DNA from: Apostichopus californicus
Taxonomy: Eukaryota > Echinodermata > Holothuroidea > Aspidochirotida > Stichopodidae
Direction of reading: 5' to 3'
DNA: 36,138 bases
Assembly (NCBI GenBank): GCA_020650975.1
Contig: JAIPMN010090608.1
Span: 4,764 to 40,901, forward strand
Shown in pieces: positions 1 through 10,493 of this stretch. The notes beneath the pieces are model-generated. The model was not told where the DNA came from, searched no databases, and worked only from the letters and a program-made list of their open reading frames with translations. The stretch's first letter is position 1. The number at the start of each line of letters is the position of its first letter. The translations under genes and the position numbers were made by a program.

Positions 1-1224
1 GATACACATTTTCTTGGAATATATATTTAATTTGGGGGGGGGGGGGATCAAAACAAATGCTCACCATTACAATGAATACAAATATAAATCGTATGATAAA
101 GAGAAAGAAAATGGATGGAATTCAGCGACTTACGCCACATAACAATATATAAAACAGAAATATGTATTTAAATAAATATAAAATATAAATCATGAGTTTT
201 TGTCGAAATATGTTTGCTTAAACTTGACCGGCAAGGCAGAAATCAAATACCTCGACTGTGTTGAACGCTCTGCATGGAAAACAGTTGGAATGTTCATTAC
301 ATAATAAGAATTAAAACAGAAAAATGTCCTTTAATAAATTAACTAGAACATATTACCTGAAGAAGGCAGTGCACGGAATAAAAGGATCATATGTATGTAC
401 AATAAATGAGACATATGAGCATCATATGTCGATAAAGTTCTTGAAGGGTCGAAAAACACAGGTGATTGGAAAGTCACTCTCATAAATTGGTGAAGGGGGA
501 CTTGTTCAGGCTTTCTAGGTTGTAACAACTGCAATGATGACATCAAAATGCTCAATAATGTGCCTTGGTGTTAGTGTTGTTAAAAATGATTGCAGCCAAA
601 GTTTAATTTTCTTCAAATAACTATTGCAGTATGAGGAGGATATCAAGTATTCAAATATACCTCAGCTTTAAGATCATTTGTCAGAAATTATGCTGAAATC
701 TAGATTTCCCCCCTAAAATCTGTGAAATTTATCATAATTATTATATGATGAAAATGTTCGAATCATTGTCAAAATTAAGAAACCATAACTGGTTAGGAAA
801 TACCCTGCATTGAGAAATGCTCAATTACAGCCAATAGGACAATCCCAATTTGGAGAATTGCCCATCACCTTTCTGTAACAAATATAAGTGAATTTGCTTG
901 TATGACAGGCTTTTATGACTAGTACTCGGGACATTTGCACCTCCATTCCACAGAAGTCGATCATATCAAACATTAGGGTGATTAGCTCTGAGTGTCTATG
1001 CAGTCTGCAATATGACCATAGCCTTAGGTTACCAAATCCAAATACTTCAGTTTCTTGTAATCTGTCTCTACGTCATAAAACGGTTTTGACAAAGTCCAAA
1101 CTTCGCTAAGAGTTCAAGGGCGGGCTCACTTTAAGGATCAAAATTCTAGCTAAGCAAACATGATTTTGTTTTTTCTTTTAGACTTCCAACAAGATCATCA
1201 AACCGTTGTGACAATTACCGATAT
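1..1224. other. Non-coding stretch with a 13-G run
   Basis: No exon or RNA gene is recognised here. The open frames are short, start at arbitrary ATGs and show no familiar motif. A run of 13 G residues lies at 34-46. Presumably this is intron of the carboxypeptidase gene whose last exon starts at 3831, or intergenic DNA. Confidence 0.5.
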
Positions 1225-1310
1225 TGGGCATATATAAGTTGATAAAAAATGAAGTATTATATAGCCCATATACATTTTATCTGGTAAAAATTATGGCATC
1301 CATATCTGGG

Positions 1311-1454
1311 CCACATAAAACTTTATCTAAATTGACTACATATCCAGTTTTATATGGCTTTATATGGCCATATAAATCTTTATCTGGATTGACTGTTTAT
1401 CCAGTTATATCTGGCTTTATATAGCCATTTAAAACTTTAGCCAGATAAATCTTA
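1311..1454. repeat. 57-bp tandem repeat, about 2.5 copies
   Basis: Two imperfect 57-bp units (1311-1367 and 1368-1424) run head to tail, followed by a partial third. Each starts CCAYATAAA, contains TTATCTRRATTGACT and TATCCAGTT, and ends in GGCTTTATATRG. The open frame over this region is a by-product of the repeat and is not called as a gene. Confidence 0.7.
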
Positions 1455-1653
1455 ATCTGCATATCTGGGAAGAACTGTATGTAAGCGGGTTATGTCGATC
1501 AAATATGAAATAAGTAGCCAAAACTGTATAGCATTGAGAGTAACTTTTCAGCTTGATCACTTATCTCTGTTCTGGTACGGAGACCCATACAGAGATCAAG
1601 ACACATGCGAAATATAAACACAGAACTCAACTACATTGGAATATTGTAAAAAT

Positions 1654-1677
1654 GTGTAATGTGCATGCACATTACAC
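1654..1677. repeat. 24-bp perfect palindrome
   Basis: A self-complementary sequence centred on GTGCATGCAC, flanked on both sides by GTGTAAT/ATTACAC. It could form a cruciform or be a dimer-binding site. There is no coding context, so its function is unknown. Confidence 0.8.
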
Positions 1678-1845
1678 TTGATTGGGTAAACCATTCCAAT
1701 TACTCCAGGAAGTGGATCACAGTAGGTGGTATGTGATGTCATCATAACAGGTGTTCTACAAATGATTTGTTTTTCTACTATAAGGTTCTTAATTGTTGGT
1801 TTACTCAACATGACATGGGATTATTTAAAACATATTTAGCTGTCA

Positions 1846-2127
1846 ATGTTCTCTGTGTTGAGAATTTCATTAAACAAAATGCTTCTATTTCTAGAATTTT
1901 TAGAATATTTTAGGAAACGTCAAAATACTTGCAACTTGAATTATGATGATATCATTCACTCTGCTGTTGCCAGGTACATTAACAAAATATCACCAAACTT
2001 TACAAATTCATATTTTCGCCATACTTCAAATGTCATATTAGGATGTAGTTTGGACCAAGATACACTTAAGATTATGCCGCTCAATCAGCTTCAGCCCACT
2101 GGTATATTCTATAAATATCTTACCTGA
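1846..2127 (+). other. Unassigned 93-codon open frame
   Basis: An open frame of 93 codons from ATG to TGA with mixed composition and a plausible globular stretch in its second half (around YDDIIHSAVARYINK and LGCSLDQDTLKIMPL). I recognise no family. In an AT-rich non-coding setting it may be chance or a relic of a mobile element. It has no obvious splice partner. Confidence 0.15.
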
Positions 2128-2249
2128 AGAGAAGTGTGGAGGACTTAACCTACAATTTCTGTAATATAAAATCTCTCAAAGTAATTAGGTACGGTTGCCA
2201 TAAACAGAGTAAAATGACCGTTTTTTCTATAACAAATTCACCAACCAGG

Positions 2250-2345
2250 GTTTGCAGGTTTCTTCCGGGTTGAAAAAACTGCGGTTTTTTTTCCACTCGG
2301 AAGAAATAGGTTTCTTCCAGTTTCTTCCGGACAAAATGGAAGATA
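2250..2345. repeat. TTTCTTCCRG-rich repeat, left copy
   Basis: A cluster of the decamer TTTCTTCCRG and its complement GGAAGAAA, preceded by CCAACCAGGGTTTGCAGG. The same motif set recurs about 1 kb to the right at 3228-3330, there preceded on the opposite strand by a similar ACAGGGTTCGG. The two loci therefore look like copies of one repeat family in opposite orientation. Confidence 0.6.
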
Positions 2346-3220
2346 CTCATTTTTGGGGAAAAAACTGTTGATAAAGTTTCATAACAACCTGCATTGATTT
2401 CTAACTATGTAATAAATATACAAGAAGCACTATAGTGTCATCTAGGTAGTCTACATCTAGGTTTGGAGCACATGACCTGCTTCCAGCATATACTGTACAC
2501 AATATAGTACTAGGCTACTATAGCATCGGACAATTCAGGGAACAACTACTGTATGGGCAAGCAATATTTTGCAGACCAGAATGGTCCTGATTATAGCCCA
2601 GTTCTTAGTTAAAGATTTTACTGTTGGGATAACAAGTCCTCCTGTTAACTACAAGTTGTAATTTAGGGAGTTGCAGATATTAAACTGTTGCCTAAATCTA
2701 TATATTGTTCGGCTATTTTCTCGGTGTTCATTGTATTAAATCCTCAGTGCATGGGCCAATCCAGGTTAATACTTTAATACATCTATACTTTTAAGCATTC
2801 CAGTTTTCATAGGATTTAGTTCGGCAAAAACTGTGAAACATAACTCTGCGTAGAGTGAAAAGTTCATTTATAAACGATATACAATGAAGTTAGTGTGTAA
2901 ACAAGTCCTGGCAGTATATTATCAAGTCTAAAATTTAGCCAGGATTCACTATATTTTCATGAAAGTATGCCCGTGGTGTCATTTATGAGTTAATCATTCA
3001 TACAGTATGGCCAGTTATGCAATTGCGAGATGATAAGTAGTCCTTCAATATTGTGATTTATAAGCAAACATCCTTTGGTGTACAAAAACAACCCAAAATT
3101 ATAATCAAAACAAAAATATCATATTTTGATGGTTTCAATGGTATGCATTAGTTTCAGTCAGATGGTGGTAAAATATTTGTCTCTTTATCATGTATTTGGG
3201 TTGTGCTGAGTATATACCAA
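2346..3220. other. Non-coding stretch, nothing recognised
   Basis: AT-rich sequence with no exon-like frame, recognisable repeat or RNA gene that I can support. Confidence 0.4.
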
Positions 3221-3227
3221 TTTACAC

Positions 3228-3330
3228 AATTTCTTCCAGTTTCTTCCGGAAGAAACTGGAAGAAACCCGGAAGAAACAGGTTTCTTCCAGTTTCTTCCAC
3301 GTCCTCGGAAGAAATAACCGAACCCTGTCA
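3228..3330. repeat. TTTCTTCC inverted repeat with 36-bp perfect palindrome
   Basis: Positions 3230-3265 form a perfect 36-bp palindrome centred on CCGG between 3247 and 3248. Each arm holds two TTTCTTCC words. It is followed by a further near-palindrome of GGAAGAAAC and GTTTCTTCC words, ending near 3312. Short ORFs on both strands over this region are by-products of the repeat. Confidence 0.8.
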
Positions 3331-3375
3331 CCAACTGTTTTAATGAAGTGCGAAAAACAATTAAGTTTCGTCTCC

Positions 3376-3432
3376 AAACCCCCCCCCCACCCCCTCTTGC
3401 ATAACCCCCCCCCCCACCCCCTCTTGCATTTC
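3376..3432. repeat. C-tract duplication
   Basis: Two head-to-tail units of about 25-26 bp, each a run of 10 or more C, then ACCCCCTCTTGCAT. The translated low-complexity frames here (poly-Pro on one strand, poly-Gly on the other) are not called as genes. Confidence 0.7.
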
Positions 3433-3830
3433 CTGCAAGTTTATTTAGTATAAGACAAACACACATAGCTTGCATGGTATACTTGATGTCGATATTCATC
3501 CCTCATATCCATGCTGTTTTCAGCACATCATTTCTGGAGTGTTACTGAAGGAAAATGGTCTAACCATTAAAATTGATAAAGGGTTTTAGAGCCATATGTC
3601 ACAGAACTTATCTTTCCTAAACCGAGCGCAATAATTTATTATTTATCATTAATCATAATAAAATATACATCTTAATAATGTTAAGATAGCATAAATTATA
3701 TGTAGAGCACAAAACCTTGGATCATTTTGCAGTAAATTAAATTCCAATGAATTTAGGATGCACATGGCCCATCTGAAAGGTTTAAAATAAAACACAATAT
3801 CTTCATCTCTCCATTTGCTATATTGTTACA

Positions 3831-4181
3831 GATGAAGCGTCTGGAGCAAGTAATGACTATGGGTTCGCTAGTACACCAGCCGCTACCTACACCTATGTGG
3901 TAGAACTACGAGATACAGGAGAGGACGGCTTCGTCCTACCAGCGGACCAGATCGTACCCTCTGGAGAAGAAAGCTATGATGGTGTGATTGCACTCCTTGA
4001 TTACGTAATCAATAATGACTTACTGTGTTTACTCCCGTCTGAACTCCCCAACCTCACTCCCTCCCCAACCTCACTATCTCACCAACCTCACTCCCTCCCC
4101 AACCTCACTCCCTCCCCAACCTCACTCCCTCCCAAACCCCACTCCCTCTCCAACCTCACTCCATCCCCCACTTACCCATAA
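3831..4181 (+). CDS. Zinc carboxypeptidase (M14A, CPA/CPB-like), last coding exon
   Basis: This is the C-terminal exon of a metallocarboxypeptidase that removes C-terminal residues from peptides, probably secreted. A TTGTTACAG acceptor precedes the exon, which enters with two bases of a split codon. The translation starts EASGASNDYGF and continues YTYVVELRDTGEDGFVLPAD, then QIVPSGEE. This matches the CPA/CPB C-terminus, where the Glu of ELRD is the general-base Glu (Glu270 in bovine CPA numbering). The family normally ends shortly after the helix that here finishes VINND. Instead the frame runs on about 45 residues through a Pro/Ser/Thr/Leu tail encoded by a 17-bp repeat, stopping at TAA 4179-4181. 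Upstream exons with the zinc ligands are not visible in the window. If T ends the previous exon, the split codon is Tyr, as in the family's IY.ASG motif. Confidence 0.85.
   Translation, partial: DEASGASNDYGFASTPAATYTYVVELRDTGEDGFVLPADQIVPSGEESYDGVIALLDYVINNDLLCLLPSELPNLTPSPTSLSHQPHSLPNLTPSPTSLPPKPHSLSNLTPSPTYP
4046..4166 (+). repeat. 17-bp coding tandem repeat, about 7 copies
   Basis: The unit CCCAACCTCACTCCCTC is repeated about seven times with few changes. Because 17 is not a multiple of three, all three frames are used in rotation. The peptide therefore repeats every 51 bp as NLTPSPTSL followed by a HSL-type linker. It forms the C-terminal tail of the carboxypeptidase exon and contains NLT N-glycosylation sequons. 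Confidence 0.85.
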
Positions 4182-5600
4182 TGTCTATCTCTGATGTCAA
4201 ACACTTCATCTCCTTATTTTGTCAGCTTTCTATTTTTAATGATAAAGGGAAATCGTTGAGAATTTGTCCAATATATATACCGCTATTAGGTAAGACTATA
4301 GGACCGTTGACAACGCAAGTCGGCTGTAACTATATCAAAGACGCTTTTGTGTTATTCGCCATTTACAGACAGTTGGACTGGTGAGAGAGAAAAATAATAG
4401 TGGCCCACTTACTCAATGTAAGTTAGTAAGAGGGAGGGGAATATCTCAGGTTAATATCTCGATGATATGTAGACTTAACAGGCAGATCACCTGTATTAAT
4501 TTAAGCCACCCCCTCCCTCTTTCCACCCTCTCCCTCCCTTTTCAAGATTAAACGTCAATGTAGTTATTAAAGTAAGTCACAACATTCAAAGTGAGCTTCA
4601 AATATGTTCAGTAAAACAAAAAGGGAAACATCACCGAACTGCTTTAAGTTCAATATTGATTTAAAAATCACGCGATATGGTTTACATCTAAGAGGTCAAG
4701 GGTTAGTGGGCGTAATCAATTATTTTATTCATTTTTTGCTATACACCAGCTCGGATCAAGCCTGTCGTCCTCTCTTACTATAGCAGTTATCCATCCATTA
4801 CCTCTTTTGTGCTCCACGCTTCAGCGTTTAGTATATAATATTCAGTTGAGAATTTGTTTCATTTATTAATCAAAGTCATAGCATTTCGTTGTCTTTTCAA
4901 TTATCTCAAAAGGCTCTCTGTTTGAAATTTGTGCTATCACTTCACGCTTCGTAGACCTGCCAGCGACTCAGCATACAAAGACACGTATCGATTTACATCA
5001 GGAACAAGGTTATATCCAAGACCTTTGGAAGAATATTAACTGTACCTCACATGCACCTGTCGTACGCAGACGTCTTTCATTGTAAGTAAAATAAAACATT
5101 TATGATTTTTTTTATTAACATTACTCCAGTTAAGGGAAGTATAGATAAATTGTACAACATGCCTGTACGGGAAATTCTGAATAAAAATAAAAATTTCTTT
5201 AAAGAAAATCTCCACTTTTGACCATCTTATATATACATTTATCATTTTTTTTAATACGAAAGTTCAAATATTTTCAAACGATTTCGTTGTCTTTTCCCGC
5301 AATGCAGCATAAACTAAGTAGAACCGTAACGTTAAACTCCTGATTGATCGTAGACAGTGTGAATGCGAATCGGGGATAAATGAATAAGTCCAGGGAACCA
5401 TTCCAGATGACCAAACATATTATTTTATCCATTATATTAAATTCAAGATTGCTCTGTAAACATTAATAAAGCCACAGCATGCATACAATGTAGGTCTTCT
5501 TTCCGTTCCGATGATCTCTGTATTTATAGTGATATATCTCAATAAAACAAATTCTTAGAAAGCAGTATTTGTTTCTAAGAATTTTTCTAATTTTATCCGC
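4182..5600. other. Intergenic stretch between carboxypeptidase and the DED-ZU5 gene
   Basis: No coding exon is recognised. It should hold the carboxypeptidase 3' end and the promoter and 5' leader of the next gene. A C/T-rich patch lies at 4508-4545. A possible 3' splice site (TTTTATCCGCAG, ending near 5602) suggests that the leader of the downstream gene may be spliced. I see no TATA box I would defend. Confidence 0.4.
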
Positions 5601-5670
5601 AGATCAGGACTCCCGCTGCATTTATTAAATCTCGTAGAATTAATTAAGAAATAATTAAGCACATATCAAA

Positions 5671-5690
5671 ATGGCCAACACAAACACGTC
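5671..5690 (+). CDS. Exon 1: start codon, MANTNT plus split Ser
   Basis: ATG in a good initiation context (ATCAAAATGG, A at -3 and G at +4), with an in-frame TAA five codons upstream, so translation probably starts here. After 20 nt comes GTAAGT, a near-perfect donor. The exon ends with TC, two bases of a codon. Exon 2 starts with A, giving TCA (Ser) in frame with the propeller. The phase match and strong signals support it, but a 4.8-kb intron follows and another first exon cannot be excluded. Confidence 0.6.
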
Positions 5691-5696
5691 GTAAGT

Positions 5697-5775
5697 ATTA
5701 TTATTATGATTATGATTATTACTATTATTATTTTATTATAATTATTATTATTATTGTTATTATTATTATTATTAC
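5697..5775. repeat. (TTA/ATT)n microsatellite
   Basis: A TTATTA-type trinucleotide run with interruptions, just inside intron 1. A similar ATT/TTA-rich patch lies at 8515-8620, at the 5' edge of the older LINE. Confidence 0.8.
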
Positions 5776-5989
5776 TTTTTTCATCTTATTGATTCACGAT
5801 TATTAAACATGTATATGGTACATCGATTATATTTGGAGTTCCGATAACAACATAGGTATGTCATCTGAATAATATAAAGGAATTATTTACATAATGCAAA
5901 AAATGATTCTGAATTGAGTATTTCTTCTTCTCCTCTTATACCGAAATATATGTATACACATCCAGGAAAACAAACCTTCAGTAAATACA

Positions 5990-6130
5990 AAACTCACGCT
6001 TACACACACGCAAAAAAATTACATATACATACACATACAAATACCCACAGACACACATACAAACGTACAAATACAGAGACACACCTGCATACAAACACGT
6101 TCGTACGAACATATACACCCACACACAAGT
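5990..6130. repeat. CACA/ACAT-rich low-complexity patch in intron 1
   Basis: Degenerate CA-rich repeat (ACACAYAYA words). The Thr/His-rich frame reading through it is compositional and not called as a gene. Confidence 0.7.
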
Positions 6131-6362
6131 AAAACAAAGCATAGTGAGGAATAAAACAGCGAAAAAACATCAGAGATTGTCTATGCTACTACATAAATGT
6201 AACAATAAGGTAGATGACAAGCAGAGGTTAGGTCAAGAGTCGCAAAGCTCATTGATTAAATGAGAAAACAAGTCCTTAATGTCATGTATTTTCTACGAGC
6301 AGAGCTAGTAGAGTTTCGCTTCGAGGCAATGTGCTTTTCAACGTTAAATAATGAATTTCATT

Positions 6363-7112
6363 TTATAGAAAAAAATTGTAGCAGTCAGGCTTAACATTGT
6401 TTTGTTTACAATTGAAGATAAAGTATTTGATATGAAGGATAAAAAAATTCAATGGGTCGTAACATGTTACCAGTTTACCAAAGAAAAGATCTCTTTTTGA
6501 GCAGATAAACTGTCTACCAAAAAATTTCTGTTCGCAATCTGAAAGGAAATTAGACATCACATGACAGGACCAGAATAAATGTTCAAAAGTTTCCTCTTCA
6601 ATATTGCAAAATGTACAGAGCAGAGAGGCCGCTATTTTCATTAAATTTAAAAGGCGATTGGTTCCTAAGATGCGGTGTAAGAATCTGAATTGAAAATATT
6701 GTATTTTTGCTTCAGAAAGCGTACGGGAAGGCACCTTAAATATAACTAACCAATCGTCCTGAGAGAAGTCAAAAGTAACGCTCCATTTAGAGCAGGCTTT
6801 TGGCGGGAGTGAAATACAGTCTATAAGGCGAGGATAGACTACTTGTGACAATTTAGAAATGCTAGACATAAGATTGACAAGGTGATATTGCTGTTCCTCG
6901 ACACCGTTTTCTAAACTGACGGAATCTTTCCAGCTTCTAGGAATTGCAGAAATGATCCCATGAAAACAAGTGAAAGGATACCTTAATATCTTAAATTTGG
7001 TTAGAAAAGCATTGAAGGACAATTGCTTCCCATCTGGCAAAAATATATGCTTAGCAAACATTAAACCGGCGACGTGAAGTTTTTTGTCATAAACAATGAT
7101 ATGATCAATTCT
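6363..7112 (-). pseudogene. Tx1/L1-type LINE (element A), 3' coding end
   Basis: Minus-strand frame of about 250 codons ending at TAA (6365-6363), typical of the C-terminal region of Tx1/L1-clade LINE polymerases. It reads DHIIVYDKKLHVAG, FLPDGKQLSFNAFLTKFKI, IPRSWKD and WLVIFKVPSR. It ends with a CCHC zinc knuckle, CTFCNIEEETFEHLFWSC (C-x2-C-x8-H-x4-C), characteristic of this group's nucleic-acid-binding tail. The 5' part of the same element is found beyond the inserted element B at about 8226-8515. Residues of the open frame upstream of position 7112 belong to element B's 3' UTR, not to this protein. It lies antisense in intron 1 of the DED-ZU5 gene, and is dead because it is 5' truncated and interrupted. 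Confidence 0.75.
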
Positions 7113-7342
7113 AATAGATAGATAGATAAAAACTTTATTAAACCACGAGGGTACTTGCATGCTCGTATGAAACAGGATATGAGATACAAACGTTAAAATA
7201 TGAAAACCTAAACGTACAGTATCAAACAATTGTAAGAATATGAAAACATAAGACATTTTAAAACATGCAGTAACACAATATACAAAGCTCAGGACAATGG
7301 CAAGAAAGTACAGTCTGAACAGAAGAAACAGCCAGATGAGAT

Positions 7343-7870
7343 CTAACGTTGAAAGTCTTCATTATAAAGTTTGATGCATTGTGGAATGAATGAGGAAGAA
7401 TGTCGATTCATATGCGACCGTGGTAGCCGCATCCTTCCGCTTCTAGGAATAATCGCTCTGTCGAAATATTGGAGTGGGTGGCTATCATCGCTCATGATTC
7501 TATCTGTTTGCACTCTCATAAGATGATGATATGCAGTAGGCAAAGTTGGCTGATTTGTCCCGAGCAGACGACCTGCTTGCCGAATTATTGTTTCAATACG
7601 TTGCGTATCTTCTTTTCTCGCGTTGCCACCCCACGAGACCAGATTATAACGCCACACTCCAGTAATTATCGAATTATATAACATAAGAAGTATTTCATTA
7701 TTCACGTGAAATTTGTACAACATACGAAAGCAATGCATTCTAGTATTTAATCTCTTTAATAATTCATCTAGATTATCATGCCAGGAGAGCCTATTATCGA
7801 TCACCACCCCAAGATACTTATACTTATCTACCCTCTCAACAACACTACCATCTATAAATACATCCCTGTG
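7343..7870 (-). pseudogene. Element B reverse transcriptase, C-terminal segment
   Basis: Open minus-strand frame starting before the first Met, at RDVFIDGSVVERVDKYKYLG, and running to a stop at 7343-7345. It covers the thumb and C-terminal region of a LINE RT: YKYLGVVIDNRLSWHDNLD, then SIITGVWRYNLVSWGGNA and IIRQAG, and the terminal SFIPQCIKLYNEDF. One frameshift (near 7865) separates it from the catalytic part. Confidence 0.75.
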
Positions 7871-8151
7871 GATTTTTCTGACTTACGAAAATCAATGACC
7901 ATTTCCTTCGTCTTACTGACATATAGTTCTGTAAAGTTACGCTTACTGTAGTCAACAAAGTCCTCAATCTGTCTCAAGTACTCAGTATCGTCGTCTTTTG
8001 ATATCAGACCCAACAGAGCAGTGTCATCGGCAAATGTCACCAATGGGCAATTCTCGTCGCTAGACCTAACATCTGACGTATACAGTGTGAAAAATGGGGC
8101 TAAAACCGTACCTTGTGGAACACCAGTTTTGGAAGTTATGACATTAGACAC
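7852..8151 (-). pseudogene. Element B reverse transcriptase, catalytic segment
   Basis: Minus-strand frame with GVPQGTVLAPFFTLYTSDV (RT block preceding the active site) and TFADDTALLGL, the YADD-like catalytic box in its FADD form. It is followed by YLRQIEDFVDYSKRNF and SKTKEMVIDFRKS, as in CR1/L2/Rex-like LINEs. One residue appears missing in the usual PFLFTLYTSD stretch. A further frameshift near 8170 separates it from LILWIYRYLTWRSQYVKLK upstream. Confidence 0.8.
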
Positions 8152-8225
8152 GCTAACGCTATTACTGTTTTGAGTTTAACATACTGTGACCTCCAGGTTA
8201 GATATCGATAAATCCACAAAATAAG

Positions 8226-8515
8226 ATCATGATTATTCAATGATTATCAAAAGATTATTCCAAAGGATTTGATCACCAAAGTGACCCGAGGGTTTCTTAA
8301 GGTAACTTTACTCCAAGCCATGCAAATTTACTTCATGAAGATATTTTTGATACAGGAAATATATCCTCGACATGAAAATTACATTTGAAAAGCAACTCTT
8401 TACCGAACGGCGTAATAGAGGAATGAAAAAATAGCTTCCAATACCCAGTGTTGGCATTATTACAATAACGCTTAACCCATGAGGCTTTAAGAGCTTCCAC
8501 AAAGCTGTGAACATG
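8226..8515 (-). pseudogene. Tx1/L1-type LINE (element A), 5' fragment
   Basis: Minus-strand reading starting near 8512 gives VEALKASWVKRYCNNANTGY, then WKLFFHSSITPFGKELLFKC, NFHVEDIFP and, after damage, LWNNLLIII. This is the region just N-terminal of the element A segment at 6363-7112. In Tx1 proteins LWNN is followed closely by the motif with which the other fragment begins. Several stops and frame changes are present. The 5' end meets an ATT/TTA-rich microsatellite. Confidence 0.6.
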
Positions 8516-10493
8516 TATTATTTTTACTAATATTATTATTATAATAATTATTATTATAATTATTTTACTATTTTTATAATTATTATCATCATCATTATTA
8601 GTATTAGTACTATTTTATAAAAGATCCAAATGATTTATACTTGGCAATTATGCATGACAGTATAATAGAAGTATTGATTATTTGTTTACTTTACATTCAA
8701 CTAAATATAAAAGTAATAATTTGAATCCTGAGCATCTTTTGTAAACCGGGCTGTTCGTTCCCCAGATATTTCCTGGGATGAGGGGGAAGTGTTCAATGTC
8801 GAAGGGGGAGGGGGGTTGGCATAAATTCCTAAGGGTAATAGGACATCACGGTGTCATTGCACTGAGGAGGAAAAGCACTAAGCCATATCAATTCGCCGAT
8901 AAAGTGGATCTGCTGTGCATTCTGCGCCACAAATTTCATCATTTTATTATGACAACGAAACAGCACCTCTTGATCGGTTACTTTAATTTATCAGCAAAAT
9001 GGCACTTCCTGATTACACTTTTCCTAAATGTCTCAACAAAAGGACATTTTATAAATAACACAAAATCACAAAGTACGGTATTTGTCCAAAATGAGCACTT
9101 GTAACCTATGAAACGGGGCACCTCTTAACCTTTTTGTTACAAAACAGGAGGAACATGTCCCTTCGGATCCTCCGCATCGGGCCAATTGCCTCTGGATATA
9201 ACACAAATGATTTATGTCAAAGCTTAATCTGGTGGACATAAATGATTACTTTACGTACAAATTAAAGTTCATATGTTATAGACAATTAAAACAGACTGTT
9301 ATCATCCCAGGTTTGTTTTCTATAACACCTTTTATTATAACCCTTTATACAAGTGAGGTTCAACCCTTTGCAGTGACTGGACCGTGTTTAGTCTTATATA
9401 CAAAGACCATTAGGTCGGTTTCTCAAGTACTAAACAAAACTCATCGTGAAGACTTTTATGGCCTCAAATGCCATTTTAAGATGCATTGCAACTTTTCATG
9501 TATACAAATCATCCAAGGGTGAATTTTGCTTTTATGGAGATCAAAGATGATGTTTTGGTGGAGTTATTTGAAGATTAAAAAAATGGATTAACATTAAGGT
9601 TTAGGATTGCAACTGAGGCGCCGACGTCATTGATCTCTGGACCCTTAAATGAGCATTCCAGAGTTTTAGCATATTCTGAAGGTAAATATCTTTGAAACCT
9701 ATGTAGCTATAGAAACATTTTTATTAGCAGTCAAATTGTCCTTTGTTTTTCTTGGACCATATATGTCAAAGCACTTAAGAAAACTTTAGACCAAGTTGAA
9801 TTTCTTGAATAACGCCAGTATTCTTTATAAGCGGGCGTTTTGACAAAGTTAGCTTTTGGAATAGCTCCACCACTTACAACTTCTAGGCGTATCAACTCTC
9901 TTTTCTTTTCTTGGCGCTAAATGCAAATGAATCAGAACATTACATCAGTACATTCATATGATAACGATGAATGTTGAAGATAAATTAATCCTGTTTAAAC
10001 TAAATATAGCCTGTGCAATGTCATCAGTTTGACTGAAACTGCCTATTAACAAGGCCTATAGTCGGTGTTGTAATATTTGTGAGAAATTTTGTGAAAGGAA
10101 TATTTTCATATTCGTACAAACAGTAATTGCTTTGAAATAGTTTTCTACATTCTCAACATGATTTCGACTTTAACTATTTTATTCGGTCGATTTTCAATAG
10201 GTCAGTTTCCTAATTACATTAGGCCTTGAACGTCTCATTTCTTATATCTTCGAGATTTCTATGTCGATTAGTTTGCTCTGGACATTTGACATGTGATTCG
10301 CATGAGTTCCATTGCATTAATCAATAGCATTCTTTAAAGATTCGGTACCTTTCGTAAGGCCTATAGCCACTTCACTGTCGAAGAGCTGTTCATCAACTTT
10401 CCTTCGATCAAAAATCACTTTAAATTCTTCGTTACCACGGATACAAGCTTACAACCCTGACCTAACTTTTCACATTTTGTCTTCCACACACAG
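8516..10493. other. Rest of intron 1
   Basis: An (ATT)n-like patch at 8516-8620, then AT-rich sequence with scattered G-rich patches (8777-8815). The modest open frames show no motif I recognise. The 3' end of the intron has a pyrimidine-rich TTTTGTCTTCC stretch and a CACACAG acceptor at 10493. Confidence 0.5.

Larger units (their letters stand above)
7113..8225 (-). mobile_element. 5'-truncated LINE (element B) inserted in element A
   Basis: Minus-strand non-LTR retrotransposon remnant of the CR1/L2/Rex-like assemblage (clade uncertain). From 5' to 3' it contains reverse-transcriptase pieces LILWIYRYLTWRSQYVKLK, GVPQGTVLAPF and FADDTALL, then KYKYLGVVIDNRLSWHDNL and the conserved C-terminus RMRLPRSHMNRHSSSFIPQ. 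Its 3' end has a TTTATT (AATAAA on its own strand, 7134-7139) followed by a short (ATCT)n tail at 7113-7127, a usual 3' terminus for such elements. Frameshifts near 8170 and 7865 show that it is inactive. Confidence 0.8.

Noticed and set aside
3188..3499. Gly-rich minus-strand and Pro-rich plus-strand frames
   Set aside because: Created by the TTTCTTCC palindrome and the C-tract duplication.
5914..6132. Thr/His-rich open frame
   Set aside because: Translation of a CA-rich low-complexity stretch within intron 1.
10477..10493. TTG at 10477 as the propeller start
   Set aside because: It lies in the pyrimidine tract and acceptor before exon 2, and TTG is not a usual start in animals.
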